From an uncultured Blautia sp. (GTDB lineage: Bacteria > Bacillota > Clostridia > Lachnospirales > Lachnospiraceae), in contig CAKRMK010000028.1 of the NCBI GenBank assembly GCA_934364795.1, positions 1 through 42,412 of the forward strand: a DNA stretch of 42,412 nucleotides, in the 5' to 3' direction. The notes under the pieces were generated by a model. It searched no databases, had not been told where the DNA came from, and worked only from the letters and a program-made list of their open reading frames with translations. Positions 6,993 to 15,561 of the stretch are shown in pieces. The position numbers and the translations under genes were made by a program. The first letter of the stretch is position 1; each line of letters begins with the position of its first letter.

Positions 6993-9617
6993 ATGAACAT
7001 GTCGCCGATGATGTGCGAATACCTGAAAACCAAGGAAGAATACAAAGACTGTATTCTTTTTTATCGTCTTGGAGATTTTTATGAAATGTTTTTTGATGAT
7101 GCCCTTCTGGTGTCCAAAGAACTGGAATTGACTCTTACAGGTAAAGACTGCGGTCTTGAGGAAAGAGCACCTATGTGCGGAATTCCTTTTCATGCAGCGG
7201 ACACATATATTAACAGACTGATCGAACGTGGACACAAAGTTGCCATCTGTGAACAGGTTGAAGATCCGAAAAAGGCGAAAGGGCTTGTAAAACGTGAGGT
7301 TATCCGGGTGGTCACACCGGGAACCACACTTGATGCAACATCACTGGATGAATCCAAGAATAATTATCTGATGTCTATTGTTTCTGTGGCAGACCGTTTC
7401 GGCTGTGCTATTGCTGATATCACCACAGGTGACTGCTTTCTTACAGAAGTCCCAAATGGACAGAAGCTGATTGATGAGATCAATAAATTCGGCCCAGCAG
7501 AAATTATTTGTAATGATGCATTTTTTATGACCGGAATCGACACTGATGATTTAAGAGAACGCCTTGGAATCTGTATTTTTTCTCTTGACTCCTGGTATTT
7601 TGATGATGACACCTGCCATAAGGAATTAAAAGAACATTTTCACGTAAGCAATCTGGAGGGACTTGGAATCAGTGACTATGACAGCGGTATCATTGCTGCC
7701 GGGGCATTGTTTCTTTATCTGAAAGAAACCCAGAAAACAGCTCTTTCCCAAATGACAACCATCCGGCCATACACAGCAGAGCGTTATATGCTTATTGACA
7801 GCTCCAGCCGCCGGAATCTGGAACTGGTCGAAACACTTCGTGAAAAGCAGAAACGAGGTTCTCTTCTCTGGGTACTGGATAAGACCAAAACAGCTATGGG
7901 AGCCAGAACGCTTCGTTCTTTTGTAGAACAGCCGCTGATTGATTCAGAAGAGATCAACCGCAGACTGACTGCACTGGAAGAATTAAATGAGAAACCAATG
8001 CTTCGCGATGAAATCCGTGAATATCTGAATCCGGTTTATGATCTGGAGCGTCTGGTCAGCCGCATCAGTTTTAAATCAGCCAACCCAAGAGATATGGTAG
8101 CATTTGCCTCCTCTCTGGAAATGATCCCATATGTCAAACAGATTTTAAAAGACTTTGAAGCCCCCATCCTGAAGGAAATCTATGAAGATATGGACAGCCT
8201 TGAGGACATTACCAGCCTGATAAAAAGTGCTATTGTTGATGAACCGCCTCTCGCCCAGAAGGATGGAGGAATTATTCGTGAAGGCTTTAACGAAGACGTT
8301 GATAAATTCCGCAGTGCACGTACAGACGGCAAAAAATGGCTGACAGAGCTGGAATCCAGAGAACGCGAACGAACAGGCATTAAATCCCTGAAAATCAAAT
8401 ATAACCGTGTTTTTGGCTACGCACTTGAGGTTACAAATACATTCAAAGACCTGGTGCCGGATAACTATATCCGCAAGCAGACTCTTACAAACGCAGAGCG
8501 TTATATCACAGAAGAACTGAAAGATCTGGAAAACATGATTCTCGGTGCGGAAGACAAACTGTATGCTTTGGAATATCAGCTGTTTTCAGATGTCCGTGAC
8601 AAAGTTGGAGAAGAAATTGTCCGGATCCAGCGCACAGCAAAGGCAATTGCCGGGCTGGATGTATTTGCGTCCCTTGCTCTTGTAGCAGAGCGCAATCACT
8701 ATGTACGCCCAAAGGTAAACGAAGGTGGCATTATTGATATCAAAGGCGGACGTCATCCGGTTGTAGAACAGATGATTGATAATGACATGTTCATTGCCAA
8801 TGATACATATCTTGACAGCAATAAAAAGAGAATTTCCATTATCACAGGTCCAAATATGGCCGGTAAATCTACCTATATGAGACAGACCGCTCTGATTGTA
8901 CTTATGGCGCAGATTGGAAGCTTTGTTCCGGCAGATAAGGCCACCATTGGAATTGTGGACAGGATTTTTACCCGTGTAGGTGCATCTGATGATCTTGCCA
9001 GTGGTCAGAGTACCTTTATGGTAGAAATGACTGAGGTGGCAAATATTCTTCGAAATGCAACTGCCAAAAGTCTTCTTATCCTGGATGAAATTGGACGGGG
9101 AACCAGTACCTTTGACGGACTTGCCATTGCCTGGGCTGTAATTGAGCATATCAGCAATACCAAGCTTTGCGGAGCCAAAACTTTGTTTGCAACTCATTAT
9201 CATGAACTGACAGAACTGGAAGGAAAACTTTCCGGTGTTACCAACTACTGTATCGCAGTTAAAGAAAAAGGCGATGACATTGTTTTCCTTCGTAAGATCG
9301 TACAGGGTGGTGCTGACAAAAGCTATGGCATTCAGGTTGCCAAACTGGCTGGTGTACCGGATTCCGTCATTAACAGGGCAAAAGAACTTGTGGAAGAATT
9401 AAGTGATGCTGATATTACTGCTGCAGTAAAAGACCTTACTTCTCCCAAGAAAAAGCCAAAAGTAGAAATGGATATGGCACAGATGTCTTTATTTGACACA
9501 ATCCAGGATAATGATATTATTGAAGAGTTAAAGAGCATTGACATCGGAAATCTGACTCCTATGGAGGCTTTGAATACACTATATAACCTTCAGAACAAAA
9601 TCAAAAACAGATGGTAA
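6993..9617 (+). CDS. mutS: DNA mismatch repair protein MutS
   Basis: MutS recognises mispairs and small loops and, with MutL, starts their repair. From ATG 6993 it has 874 residues, normal for the family. The mismatch-reading F-x-E motif is F29-Y30-E31 in GDFYEMF; the ATPase Walker A is GPNMAGKS at about 619-626; the Walker B region is ILDEIGRGTS. The C-terminus has QMSLF at about 830-834, a typical beta-clamp-binding motif. I chose 6993 because MNMSPMM matches the usual MutS N-terminus, although AAGGGG is 13 bases away. A longer in-frame form starting at ATG 6882, with AAAGGA 5 bases upstream inside the integrase gene, would add 37 residues. mutL follows after 76 bases. Confidence 0.95.
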   Translation: MNMSPMMCEYLKTKEEYKDCILFYRLGDFYEMFFDDALLVSKELELTLTGKDCGLEERAPMCGIPFHAADTYINRLIERGHKVAICEQVEDPKKAKGLVKREVIRVVTPGTTLDATSLDESKNNYLMSIVSVADRFGCAIADITTGDCFLTEVPNGQKLIDEINKFGPAEIICNDAFFMTGIDTDDLRERLGICIFSLDSWYFDDDTCHKELKEHFHVSNLEGLGISDYDSGIIAAGALFLYLKETQKTALSQMTTIRPYTAERYMLIDSSSRRNLELVETLREKQKRGSLLWVLDKTKTAMGARTLRSFVEQPLIDSEEINRRLTALEELNEKPMLRDEIREYLNPVYDLERLVSRISFKSANPRDMVAFASSLEMIPYVKQILKDFEAPILKEIYEDMDSLEDITSLIKSAIVDEPPLAQKDGGIIREGFNEDVDKFRSARTDGKKWLTELESRERERTGIKSLKIKYNRVFGYALEVTNTFKDLVPDNYIRKQTLTNAERYITEELKDLENMILGAEDKLYALEYQLFSDVRDKVGEEIVRIQRTAKAIAGLDVFASLALVAERNHYVRPKVNEGGIIDIKGGRHPVVEQMIDNDMFIANDTYLDSNKKRISIITGPNMAGKSTYMRQTALIVLMAQIGSFVPADKATIGIVDRIFTRVGASDDLASGQSTFMVEMTEVANILRNATAKSLLILDEIGRGTSTFDGLAIAWAVIEHISNTKLCGAKTLFATHYHELTELEGKLSGVTNYCIAVKEKGDDIVFLRKIVQGGADKSYGIQVAKLAGVPDSVINRAKELVEELSDADITAAVKDLTSPKKKPKVEMDMAQMSLFDTIQDNDIIEELKSIDIGNLTPMEALNTLYNLQNKIKNRW

Positions 9618-9637
9618 CAAATACATAAAAATATAAC

Positions 9638-9665
9638 TTTACAAAAAATGGTAAACTACTATAAA
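9638..9665 (+). promoter_or_regulatory. Putative promoter of mutL
   Basis: TTTACA (9638-9643) and TATAAA (9660-9665) are 16 bases apart in the AT-rich gap between mutS and mutL. It would allow mutL and miaA to be made independently of the mutS transcript. This rests on motif match only. Confidence 0.4.
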
Positions 9666-9693
9666 CTGATTAAAAAACTATAGGAGAAATAAT

Positions 9694-11868
9694 TTGAGAA
9701 AAATTGCAGTTTTAGACAAACATACCATTGATAAAATTGCAGCCGGTGAAGTGGTAGAGCGTCCATCTTCTGTTGTAAAAGAGCTTGTTGAAAACTCCAT
9801 TGATGCCGGCGCAACCGCTGTAACGGTGGAAATTGCAGATGGGGGGAAAAAGCTGATCCGCATTACAGATAATGGCGGTGGAATTGAAGCCTCCCAGGTA
9901 CCTACTGCATTTTTAAGCCACGCTACCAGCAAAATTGAAAAAGTAGAAGATCTGGAAAACATAGCCTCACTGGGATTTCGTGGTGAGGCTTTGTCCAGTA
10001 TTGCTGCTGTTTCCCAGGTAGAACTGATCACAAAAACACCTTCTGCTATCAGCGGCGTGCGGTATGTAATTGAGGGCGGCGTGGAGCAGAGCCTTGAAGA
10101 AATGGGAGCTCCAGATGGAACTACTTTTCTGGTACGTAATCTTTTTTATAACACACCTGCCCGAAGCAAATTTCTGAAATCCGACGCCTCAGAAGCTAAT
10201 TATATTGGAACTATGATGGAACAGTTAGCTCTTTCCCATCCGGAAATTTCATTCAAATACATTCAAAACAAACAGGTGAAGCTGCATACCTCTGGCAATT
10301 ACAATGTAAAAGATGTGATTTACAACGTATATGGCAGAGATATGGCAAAAGCACTTCTGGAGGTTTCCTACGAAAATGATTTTATGAAAATCCAGGGCTA
10401 CGCCGGTAAGCCGGAGGTTTCCAGAGGTAATCGAAGCTTTGAGAATTACTATGTAAATGGAAGATTTGTGAAGAATAATATTATCACAAAGGCTATTGAA
10501 GACGCATACAAGGGCTTTGTGATGCAGCATAAGTTCCCCTTTGTATCTTTGCAAATCCAGATGACAGGAAATGATCTGGATGTAAATGTCCATCCCCGAA
10601 AACTGGAGGTGCGTTTTGCAAGAGGAGCGGAGGTTTATGATGCTATTTATGAGGCGGTGCATAATGCACTGCTCCACAGAGAACTGATTCCAGTTGTTCC
10701 GGTTGGAAAAGAAAAGCCGGAATCAAAAGCGACAGCTGTAAGCTGCGGTGCAGTTCCGGAGCCTTTCGAGAAAAGCAGAAGGACAGCGTTCGGTCATGGA
10801 AATATGACTGAAAATGGCTCTGTACCGCCCGGAAATTCACTCCACCACAATACTGGCAAAGCTGGTGAAACCAAAAGCTATAGCGGCGGTTCTGGTTATC
10901 ATGCAGACAGCATGCTTCGGGAACAGGCAATTTACCAGTCCAAACCCTTTAGCAAAGAAGAGGATGCCCTCTTTGCCGGAACATTAAAAGCAGCAGTGGA
11001 AGCAGACGAAAAAGCAGCAGCTAAAAGCCTGAAAGAGGCTGGAAATCAGAATGCTGCTGACAATGCATCTGCTGTAAGGAATATAGAAGCAGACAAAGCT
11101 GAACTTTGTACACAGTCTTATGACAAGAGGGCGGCACAAGCAATTCAGTTGGCAGAACAAGTTTCACTTTCTAAGGAAGCTGCGCCTGTTTTACCTAAAG
11201 AGTCACTGGAAAACGCAATGGAACTTTCTTCTTCGGAGCCGCCCCAGCAGCTGGAACTTTTCCAGGAGAAGCTTCTGGCACCGGAATCCAGAAGCCGCCA
11301 TAAGCTGATCGGACAATTATTTGACACTTACTGGCTGGTAGAATTTGAAAACCAGTTTTATATTATTGACCAGCATGCAGCTCATGAAAAAGTAAACTAC
11401 GAGCGCTTTGTAAAGCGTTTTAAGGAACAGTCCATTGAATCTCAATATTTGAATCCGCCTCTTGTTGTAACCTTGAACATGGATGAGCAGGCGAAATTAA
11501 AGGCCAATGAAGAATATTTCACAAAATATGGTTTTGAGATTGAACCTTTCGGTGGACGGGAATACTGCATCAGTGCAGTTCCAACCAATCTGTACGGTTT
11601 TCACGAAGAAGAGCTGTTTCTGGAAATGTTAGATAATCTTGGCGGCGAAGGTGCCAAAGATGCATTTGACCTTTTCACAACGAGACTTGCCACAATGGCC
11701 TGTAAATCTGCGGTCAAAGGAAATCATCAGATGTCTGCACTGGAAGCAGATAAGTTGATCGACGAGCTTCTTACACTGGACAATCCCTATAATTGTCCTC
11801 ATGGCCGTCCGACTATCATTGCTATGACAAAGACAGAAATTGAGAAGAAATTTAAGCGGATTGTGTAA
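9694..11868 (+). CDS. mutL: DNA mismatch repair protein MutL
   Basis: MutL is the GHKL ATPase that couples MutS to strand cleavage. The protein has 724 residues. N-terminal motifs are ELVENSIDAG, DNGGGI and GFRGEALSSI. The C-terminal domain carries the endonuclease signature DQHAAHEKVNYE starting at D559 and CPHGRP at C701, so this MutL should be a nicking endonuclease, as in bacteria without MutH. The start codon is TTG at 9694, fixed by AGGAG (9682-9686) 7 bases upstream. Between the domains, about residues 335-530, there is a long low-complexity linker rich in Ala, Glu, Ser and Lys. miaA follows after 48 bases. Confidence 0.95.
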   Translation: MRKIAVLDKHTIDKIAAGEVVERPSSVVKELVENSIDAGATAVTVEIADGGKKLIRITDNGGGIEASQVPTAFLSHATSKIEKVEDLENIASLGFRGEALSSIAAVSQVELITKTPSAISGVRYVIEGGVEQSLEEMGAPDGTTFLVRNLFYNTPARSKFLKSDASEANYIGTMMEQLALSHPEISFKYIQNKQVKLHTSGNYNVKDVIYNVYGRDMAKALLEVSYENDFMKIQGYAGKPEVSRGNRSFENYYVNGRFVKNNIITKAIEDAYKGFVMQHKFPFVSLQIQMTGNDLDVNVHPRKLEVRFARGAEVYDAIYEAVHNALLHRELIPVVPVGKEKPESKATAVSCGAVPEPFEKSRRTAFGHGNMTENGSVPPGNSLHHNTGKAGETKSYSGGSGYHADSMLREQAIYQSKPFSKEEDALFAGTLKAAVEADEKAAAKSLKEAGNQNAADNASAVRNIEADKAELCTQSYDKRAAQAIQLAEQVSLSKEAAPVLPKESLENAMELSSSEPPQQLELFQEKLLAPESRSRHKLIGQLFDTYWLVEFENQFYIIDQHAAHEKVNYERFVKRFKEQSIESQYLNPPLVVTLNMDEQAKLKANEEYFTKYGFEIEPFGGREYCISAVPTNLYGFHEEELFLEMLDNLGGEGAKDAFDLFTTRLATMACKSAVKGNHQMSALEADKLIDELLTLDNPYNCPHGRPTIIAMTKTEIEKKFKRIV

Positions 11869-11916
11869 TTACAGGCTCAAAAAAGCAGCACATAATTTTA
11901 TAAAACAGGAGAGATT

Positions 11917-12867
11917 ATGAAAAAACCTCTTATTGTCCTCACCGGTCCAACAGCCGTGGGAAAAACCAAGCTGTCCATTTCCCTGGCAAAAGCGGTTGGC
12001 GGTGAAATTATATCTGCAGATTCCATGCAGGTTTACAAATATATGGATATCGGATCAGCCAAGATCATGCCAGAGGAAATGCAGGGTGTTCCCCACTATC
12101 TTGTAGATGAGCTTATGCCGGATGAAGAATTTCATATTGTGCGTTTTCAGCAGATGGCAAAAGAAGCCATGGAAAAAATTTATGCCAAAGGACACATTCC
12201 CATTCTGGTAGGGGGAACCGGCTTTTATATTCAGGCCGTGACCCGGGACATTGATTTTACTAATGCCCAGCAGGATGATGGCTATCGTGCCAGTCTGGAG
12301 GCACTTGTGCAGGAAAAGGGTGCCACGTATCTTCATCAGATACTGGCAGAAGTAGATCCAAAAAGTGCTGAATCCATTCATGAAAACAACACAAAGCGTG
12401 TAATCCGTGCCCTGGAATTTTACCACCAAAACCACAGTCCTATTTCTGCACACAATGAAGAACAGCAGGAACGAACCAGCCCATATAATCTGGCATACTT
12501 TGTACTAAATGCACCACGTGAACTTTTATATGAACGCATTGATAAACGGGTGGATGAAATGATGACAGGAGGGCTTATTGCAGAAGTTCAGAAATTGAAA
12601 GACATGGGCTATCACAGGGGTATGGTTTCCATGCAGGGACTTGGATATAAAGAAATCCTGGCTTATCTGGATGGAGAAATGCCATTGGAAGAAGCAGTGC
12701 GGATCTTGAAGCGCGATACCCGGCACTTTGCCAAACGCCAGCTCACCTGGTTCCGCAGAGAGCCAGAAACGGTGTGGGTAAATAAAGATGAGTTCGGGTA
12801 TAATGAGGAAAAAATGCTAGAGCATATGCTGAACACTTGTCGTGAAAAAGGGCTACTTAGCGAGTAG
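11917..12867 (+). CDS. miaA: tRNA dimethylallyltransferase
   Basis: MiaA transfers a dimethylallyl group from DMAPP to N6 of A37 in tRNAs reading U-starting codons; MiaB later methylthiolates it. The 316-residue length is normal. The P-loop is GPTAVGKT at residues 8-15, followed by the DSMQVY substrate segment and GGTGFYIQAV. The C-terminal TRHFAKRQLTWFR motif is characteristic. A good SD (CAGGAGAG) precedes ATG 11917. It is the third gene of the mutS-mutL-miaA run, a common order in clostridia; the expected partner miaB is not seen upstream, probably because the mobile element lies there. Confidence 0.95.
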   Translation: MKKPLIVLTGPTAVGKTKLSISLAKAVGGEIISADSMQVYKYMDIGSAKIMPEEMQGVPHYLVDELMPDEEFHIVRFQQMAKEAMEKIYAKGHIPILVGGTGFYIQAVTRDIDFTNAQQDDGYRASLEALVQEKGATYLHQILAEVDPKSAESIHENNTKRVIRALEFYHQNHSPISAHNEEQQERTSPYNLAYFVLNAPRELLYERIDKRVDEMMTGGLIAEVQKLKDMGYHRGMVSMQGLGYKEILAYLDGEMPLEEAVRILKRDTRHFAKRQLTWFRREPETVWVNKDEFGYNEEKMLEHMLNTCREKGLLSE

Positions 12868-12915
12868 GCGACGGAGCAAAATCCCGAAATTCACCGTTGT
12901 CTGTACTGCCACACC

Positions 12916-12937
12916 AGGTGGGAAATCGCCCACCTTT
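12916..12937 (+). terminator. Weak hairpin after miaA
   Basis: AGGTGGG (12916-12922) and CCCACCT (12929-12935) make a 7-base-pair stem with a 6-base loop, followed by only three T. It could be a weak terminator or attenuator between miaA and the PLP enzyme. Confidence 0.35.
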
Positions 12938-12988
12938 AACTAACACAAAAAATGGAGGAATACCGTCAGTTAGACGGAAAAAATTAGT

Positions 12989-14266
12989 ATGAAAGAATTA
13001 TATCAGCAGCTGGGAATCTCTTCCCAGGTATACGATTTTTGTCACGAAATAGAAGAATCGTTAAAAGAACGTTTTGAACAGTTTGATAAAACCGCAGAAT
13101 ATAACCAGATGAAAGTTCTTCTTGCAATGCAGAAAAACCGCGTCAGTGAAGAATGCTTCGGTTCTTCTTCCGGCTATGGATACAATGATTACGGCCGTGA
13201 CACACTGGAAAAGGTTTACGCAGATACCTTTCACACAGAAGCATGTCTGGTACGTCCCCAGATTGCATGCGGAACCCATGCTCTTGCCATTGCTCTTTTC
13301 GGAAATCTGCGCCCTGGAGACGAGATGCTTGCACCTGCTGGAAAACCTTATGATACACTGGAAGAGGTAATTGGAATCCGTCCTTCAAAGGGATCCCTTG
13401 CAGAGTATGGTGTTACTTACCGTCAGGTGGATCTTCTGGAAGATGGTACTTTTGATTACGAAAACATCCGTAAAGCAATCAATGAAAAAACCAAACTGGT
13501 TGAAATCCAGCGCTCCAAGGGCTACATGACCCGTCCTTCTTTTTCAGTAAAACAGATTGGGGAGCTGATTTCTTTTGTAAAAAGCATTAAACCAGATGTG
13601 ATCTGTATGGTAGATAACTGCTATGGCGAATTTGTGGATATCATTGAGCCAAGTGATGTAGGGGCTGATATGGTAGTTGGTTCCCTGATCAAAAATCCAG
13701 GAGGCGGACTTGCTCCTATTGGAGGTTACATTGCGGGTACAAAGGAATGTGTGGAAAATGCTTCTTACCGTATGACATGTCCAGGCCTTGGGGCAGAGGT
13801 TGGGGCATCTCTTGGAGTGAACCGTTCTTTCTATCAGGGCTTTTTCCTGGCTCCAATGGTTACAAAGGGAGCTTTAAAGGGTGCTGTCTTTGCAGCTAAT
13901 ATTTATGAAAAACTTGGATTTGATGTTGTGCCAAATTCTACAGAACCAAGACAGGATATCATCCAGGCAGTAACTTTAAACAGTCCTGAAAGACTAATTG
14001 CCTTTTGTAAAGGAATTCAGGCTGCTGCCCCTGTTGACAGTTATGTTGATCCGGAGCCATGGGACATGCCAGGATACGACAGCCAGGTAATTATGGCAGC
14101 CGGAGCATTTGTACAGGGCTCATCCATCGAGCTTTCCGCTGATGGACCGGTAAAAGAACCATACGCAGTATATTTCCAGGGCGGACTTACCTGGGAGCAT
14201 GCAAAGCTTGGCGTAATGATGTCTTTACAGAAACTTGTGGACCAGGATCTTGTGAAATTGCCATAA
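12989..14266 (+). CDS. ynbB: PLP-dependent YnbB / methionine gamma-lyase-like enzyme
   Basis: A 425-residue PLP enzyme of the family called methionine gamma-lyase or aluminium-resistance protein, found near miaA in many Firmicutes (Bacillus subtilis YnbB). It belongs to the Cys/Met-metabolism aminotransferase fold. The probable PLP lysine is K235 in GSLIKNPGGG, followed by LAPIGGYIAG; the VDNCYGEF segment provides the Asp that contacts the cofactor ring. The real substrate is not established, so the name is a family label. The start is set by a stop codon at 12971-12973 in frame and by the absence of another ATG. The SD is unusual: GGAGG (12954-12958) is 30 bases away with a small hairpin between. 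Confidence 0.85.
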   Translation: MKELYQQLGISSQVYDFCHEIEESLKERFEQFDKTAEYNQMKVLLAMQKNRVSEECFGSSSGYGYNDYGRDTLEKVYADTFHTEACLVRPQIACGTHALAIALFGNLRPGDEMLAPAGKPYDTLEEVIGIRPSKGSLAEYGVTYRQVDLLEDGTFDYENIRKAINEKTKLVEIQRSKGYMTRPSFSVKQIGELISFVKSIKPDVICMVDNCYGEFVDIIEPSDVGADMVVGSLIKNPGGGLAPIGGYIAGTKECVENASYRMTCPGLGAEVGASLGVNRSFYQGFFLAPMVTKGALKGAVFAANIYEKLGFDVVPNSTEPRQDIIQAVTLNSPERLIAFCKGIQAAAPVDSYVDPEPWDMPGYDSQVIMAAGAFVQGSSIELSADGPVKEPYAVYFQGGLTWEHAKLGVMMSLQKLVDQDLVKLP

Positions 14267-14304
14267 TTATTGTGCAAAGAATATAAAGTTTTCAGGGAGT
14301 ATAT

Positions 14305-15480
14305 ATGGATAAGAAAAGGGTTTTTGTCATAGGTGGAGGTGCTTCCGGTCTTATGGCCTCTATCGCAGCTGCAAAAGAGGGAGCTGCTGTTACCGTCCTG
14401 GAGCAGAACGAAAAGCCGGGAAAAAAAATCTGTGCTACCGGAAATGGAAAATGTAATTTTACCAATCTGAAGGGCTATGAAGACGCTTATCGAAGTGATA
14501 ATCCAGGTTTTGAAAAGAATATTCTGAAACAGTTTTCTGTGGATGATACTGTTGATTTTTTTACTAGGCTTGGGCTTTACCCTGTCAGCAAAAATAACGG
14601 TTATCTTTATCCACACAGCGGCCAGGCTTCCAGTGTGACTGATGTACTGTGCATGGAGGCACGTAATCTTGGTGTGAAAATTAAAACAAATGCTCGTGTG
14701 CAGGGAATTTCTACAGAAAATGGAAGCTGGAAAATCCATACAGAGGGATGGAGCTATGAAGGTGATGCAGTTGTTCTGGCAAATGGCTCCAGAGCGTCTT
14801 CTGTCTCTGGTTCTGATGGAAGTGGCTATGAAATAGCAGCCGCCCTGGGACATTCCATTATAGAGCCTTTGCCTGCTCTTGTTCCTCTGAAATGTAAAAA
14901 TACCGGTTTTTCCGGCTGGGCGGGAGTTCGTACCCAGGGACAGGTATCTTTGTATATAGAGGGAAAAAAGGCAGCCGAGGAAACCGGCGAACTTCAGCTT
15001 ACTGATTACGGAGTTTCCGGTATTCCTGTATTTCAGATCAGCCGTTATGCAGTAAGGGCACTGAAAAAAGGTCAGAAAGTTACTTTACTCCTGAATTTCC
15101 TGCCCGAATTTTCCCTGGAAGAATTAACGTCCTTTTTAGAGCAGAGGAAACAAAATTGTCCTTATAAAGGTAAAAAAGAATTTCTTACCGGGCTTTTTTC
15201 AGACAAGCTGGCAAAGGTGCTCCTTGCCAGGGAAAATCTGGAAAATGCCATTTGTGCATACCCTCTTAAAGTAACCGGATACCAGCCTTTTGAGCAGGCA
15301 CAGGTTTGCTGCGGTGGCGTGTATACAAAAGAAGTGGATGCACACTCACTGGAATCCAGAAAAAGGAAAGGGCTGTACTTTGCAGGTGAGCTTCTGGATG
15401 TGGATGGAAAATGCGGTGGTTATAATTTACAGTGGGCATGGTCCAGTGGATATGTTGCAGGAAAAAATGCCGGCAGATAA
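14305..15480 (+). CDS. HI0933/YhiN-family FAD-dependent oxidoreductase
   Basis: A 391-residue flavoprotein of the HI0933 (BaiN/YhiN-like) family. The FAD-binding Rossmann motif GGGASG is at residues 9-14 and is followed by the family signature KKICATGNGKCNFTN. Near the C-terminus GGVYTKEVD and GELLDVDGKCGGYNLQWAW are also typical. Substrates are mostly unknown; a few relatives reduce bile-acid intermediates or act on small ketones, which should not be transferred here without tests. An SD (CAGGGAG) lies before ATG 14305. It is in line with the PLP enzyme and the next flavoprotein, so the three may share a transcript. Confidence 0.85.
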   Translation: MDKKRVFVIGGGASGLMASIAAAKEGAAVTVLEQNEKPGKKICATGNGKCNFTNLKGYEDAYRSDNPGFEKNILKQFSVDDTVDFFTRLGLYPVSKNNGYLYPHSGQASSVTDVLCMEARNLGVKIKTNARVQGISTENGSWKIHTEGWSYEGDAVVLANGSRASSVSGSDGSGYEIAAALGHSIIEPLPALVPLKCKNTGFSGWAGVRTQGQVSLYIEGKKAAEETGELQLTDYGVSGIPVFQISRYAVRALKKGQKVTLLLNFLPEFSLEELTSFLEQRKQNCPYKGKKEFLTGLFSDKLAKVLLARENLENAICAYPLKVTGYQPFEQAQVCCGGVYTKEVDAHSLESRKRKGLYFAGELLDVDGKCGGYNLQWAWSSGYVAGKNAGR

Positions 15481-15561
15481 CTTTTTTAACCAGATTTAGT
15501 TGCTCAGGACGTAGCTGAAAAAGGCTCTAAAGCGTGTTTTGCAATAAAAAGGAGAATTTAT

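Noticed and set aside
8586..9203. Long open frame (205 codons) on the minus strand within mutS
   Set aside because: It is antisense to the conserved MutS ATPase domain and has no family features or SD.
9694..11868. Frameshift or gene fusion in mutL because of its long linker
   Set aside because: The frame is continuous and long low-complexity linkers are normal between the MutL domains.
14041..14853. Minus-strand open frame of 270 codons across the ynbB and HI0933-like genes
   Set aside because: It runs antisense through two well-supported genes and their gap; composition is that of a shadow frame.
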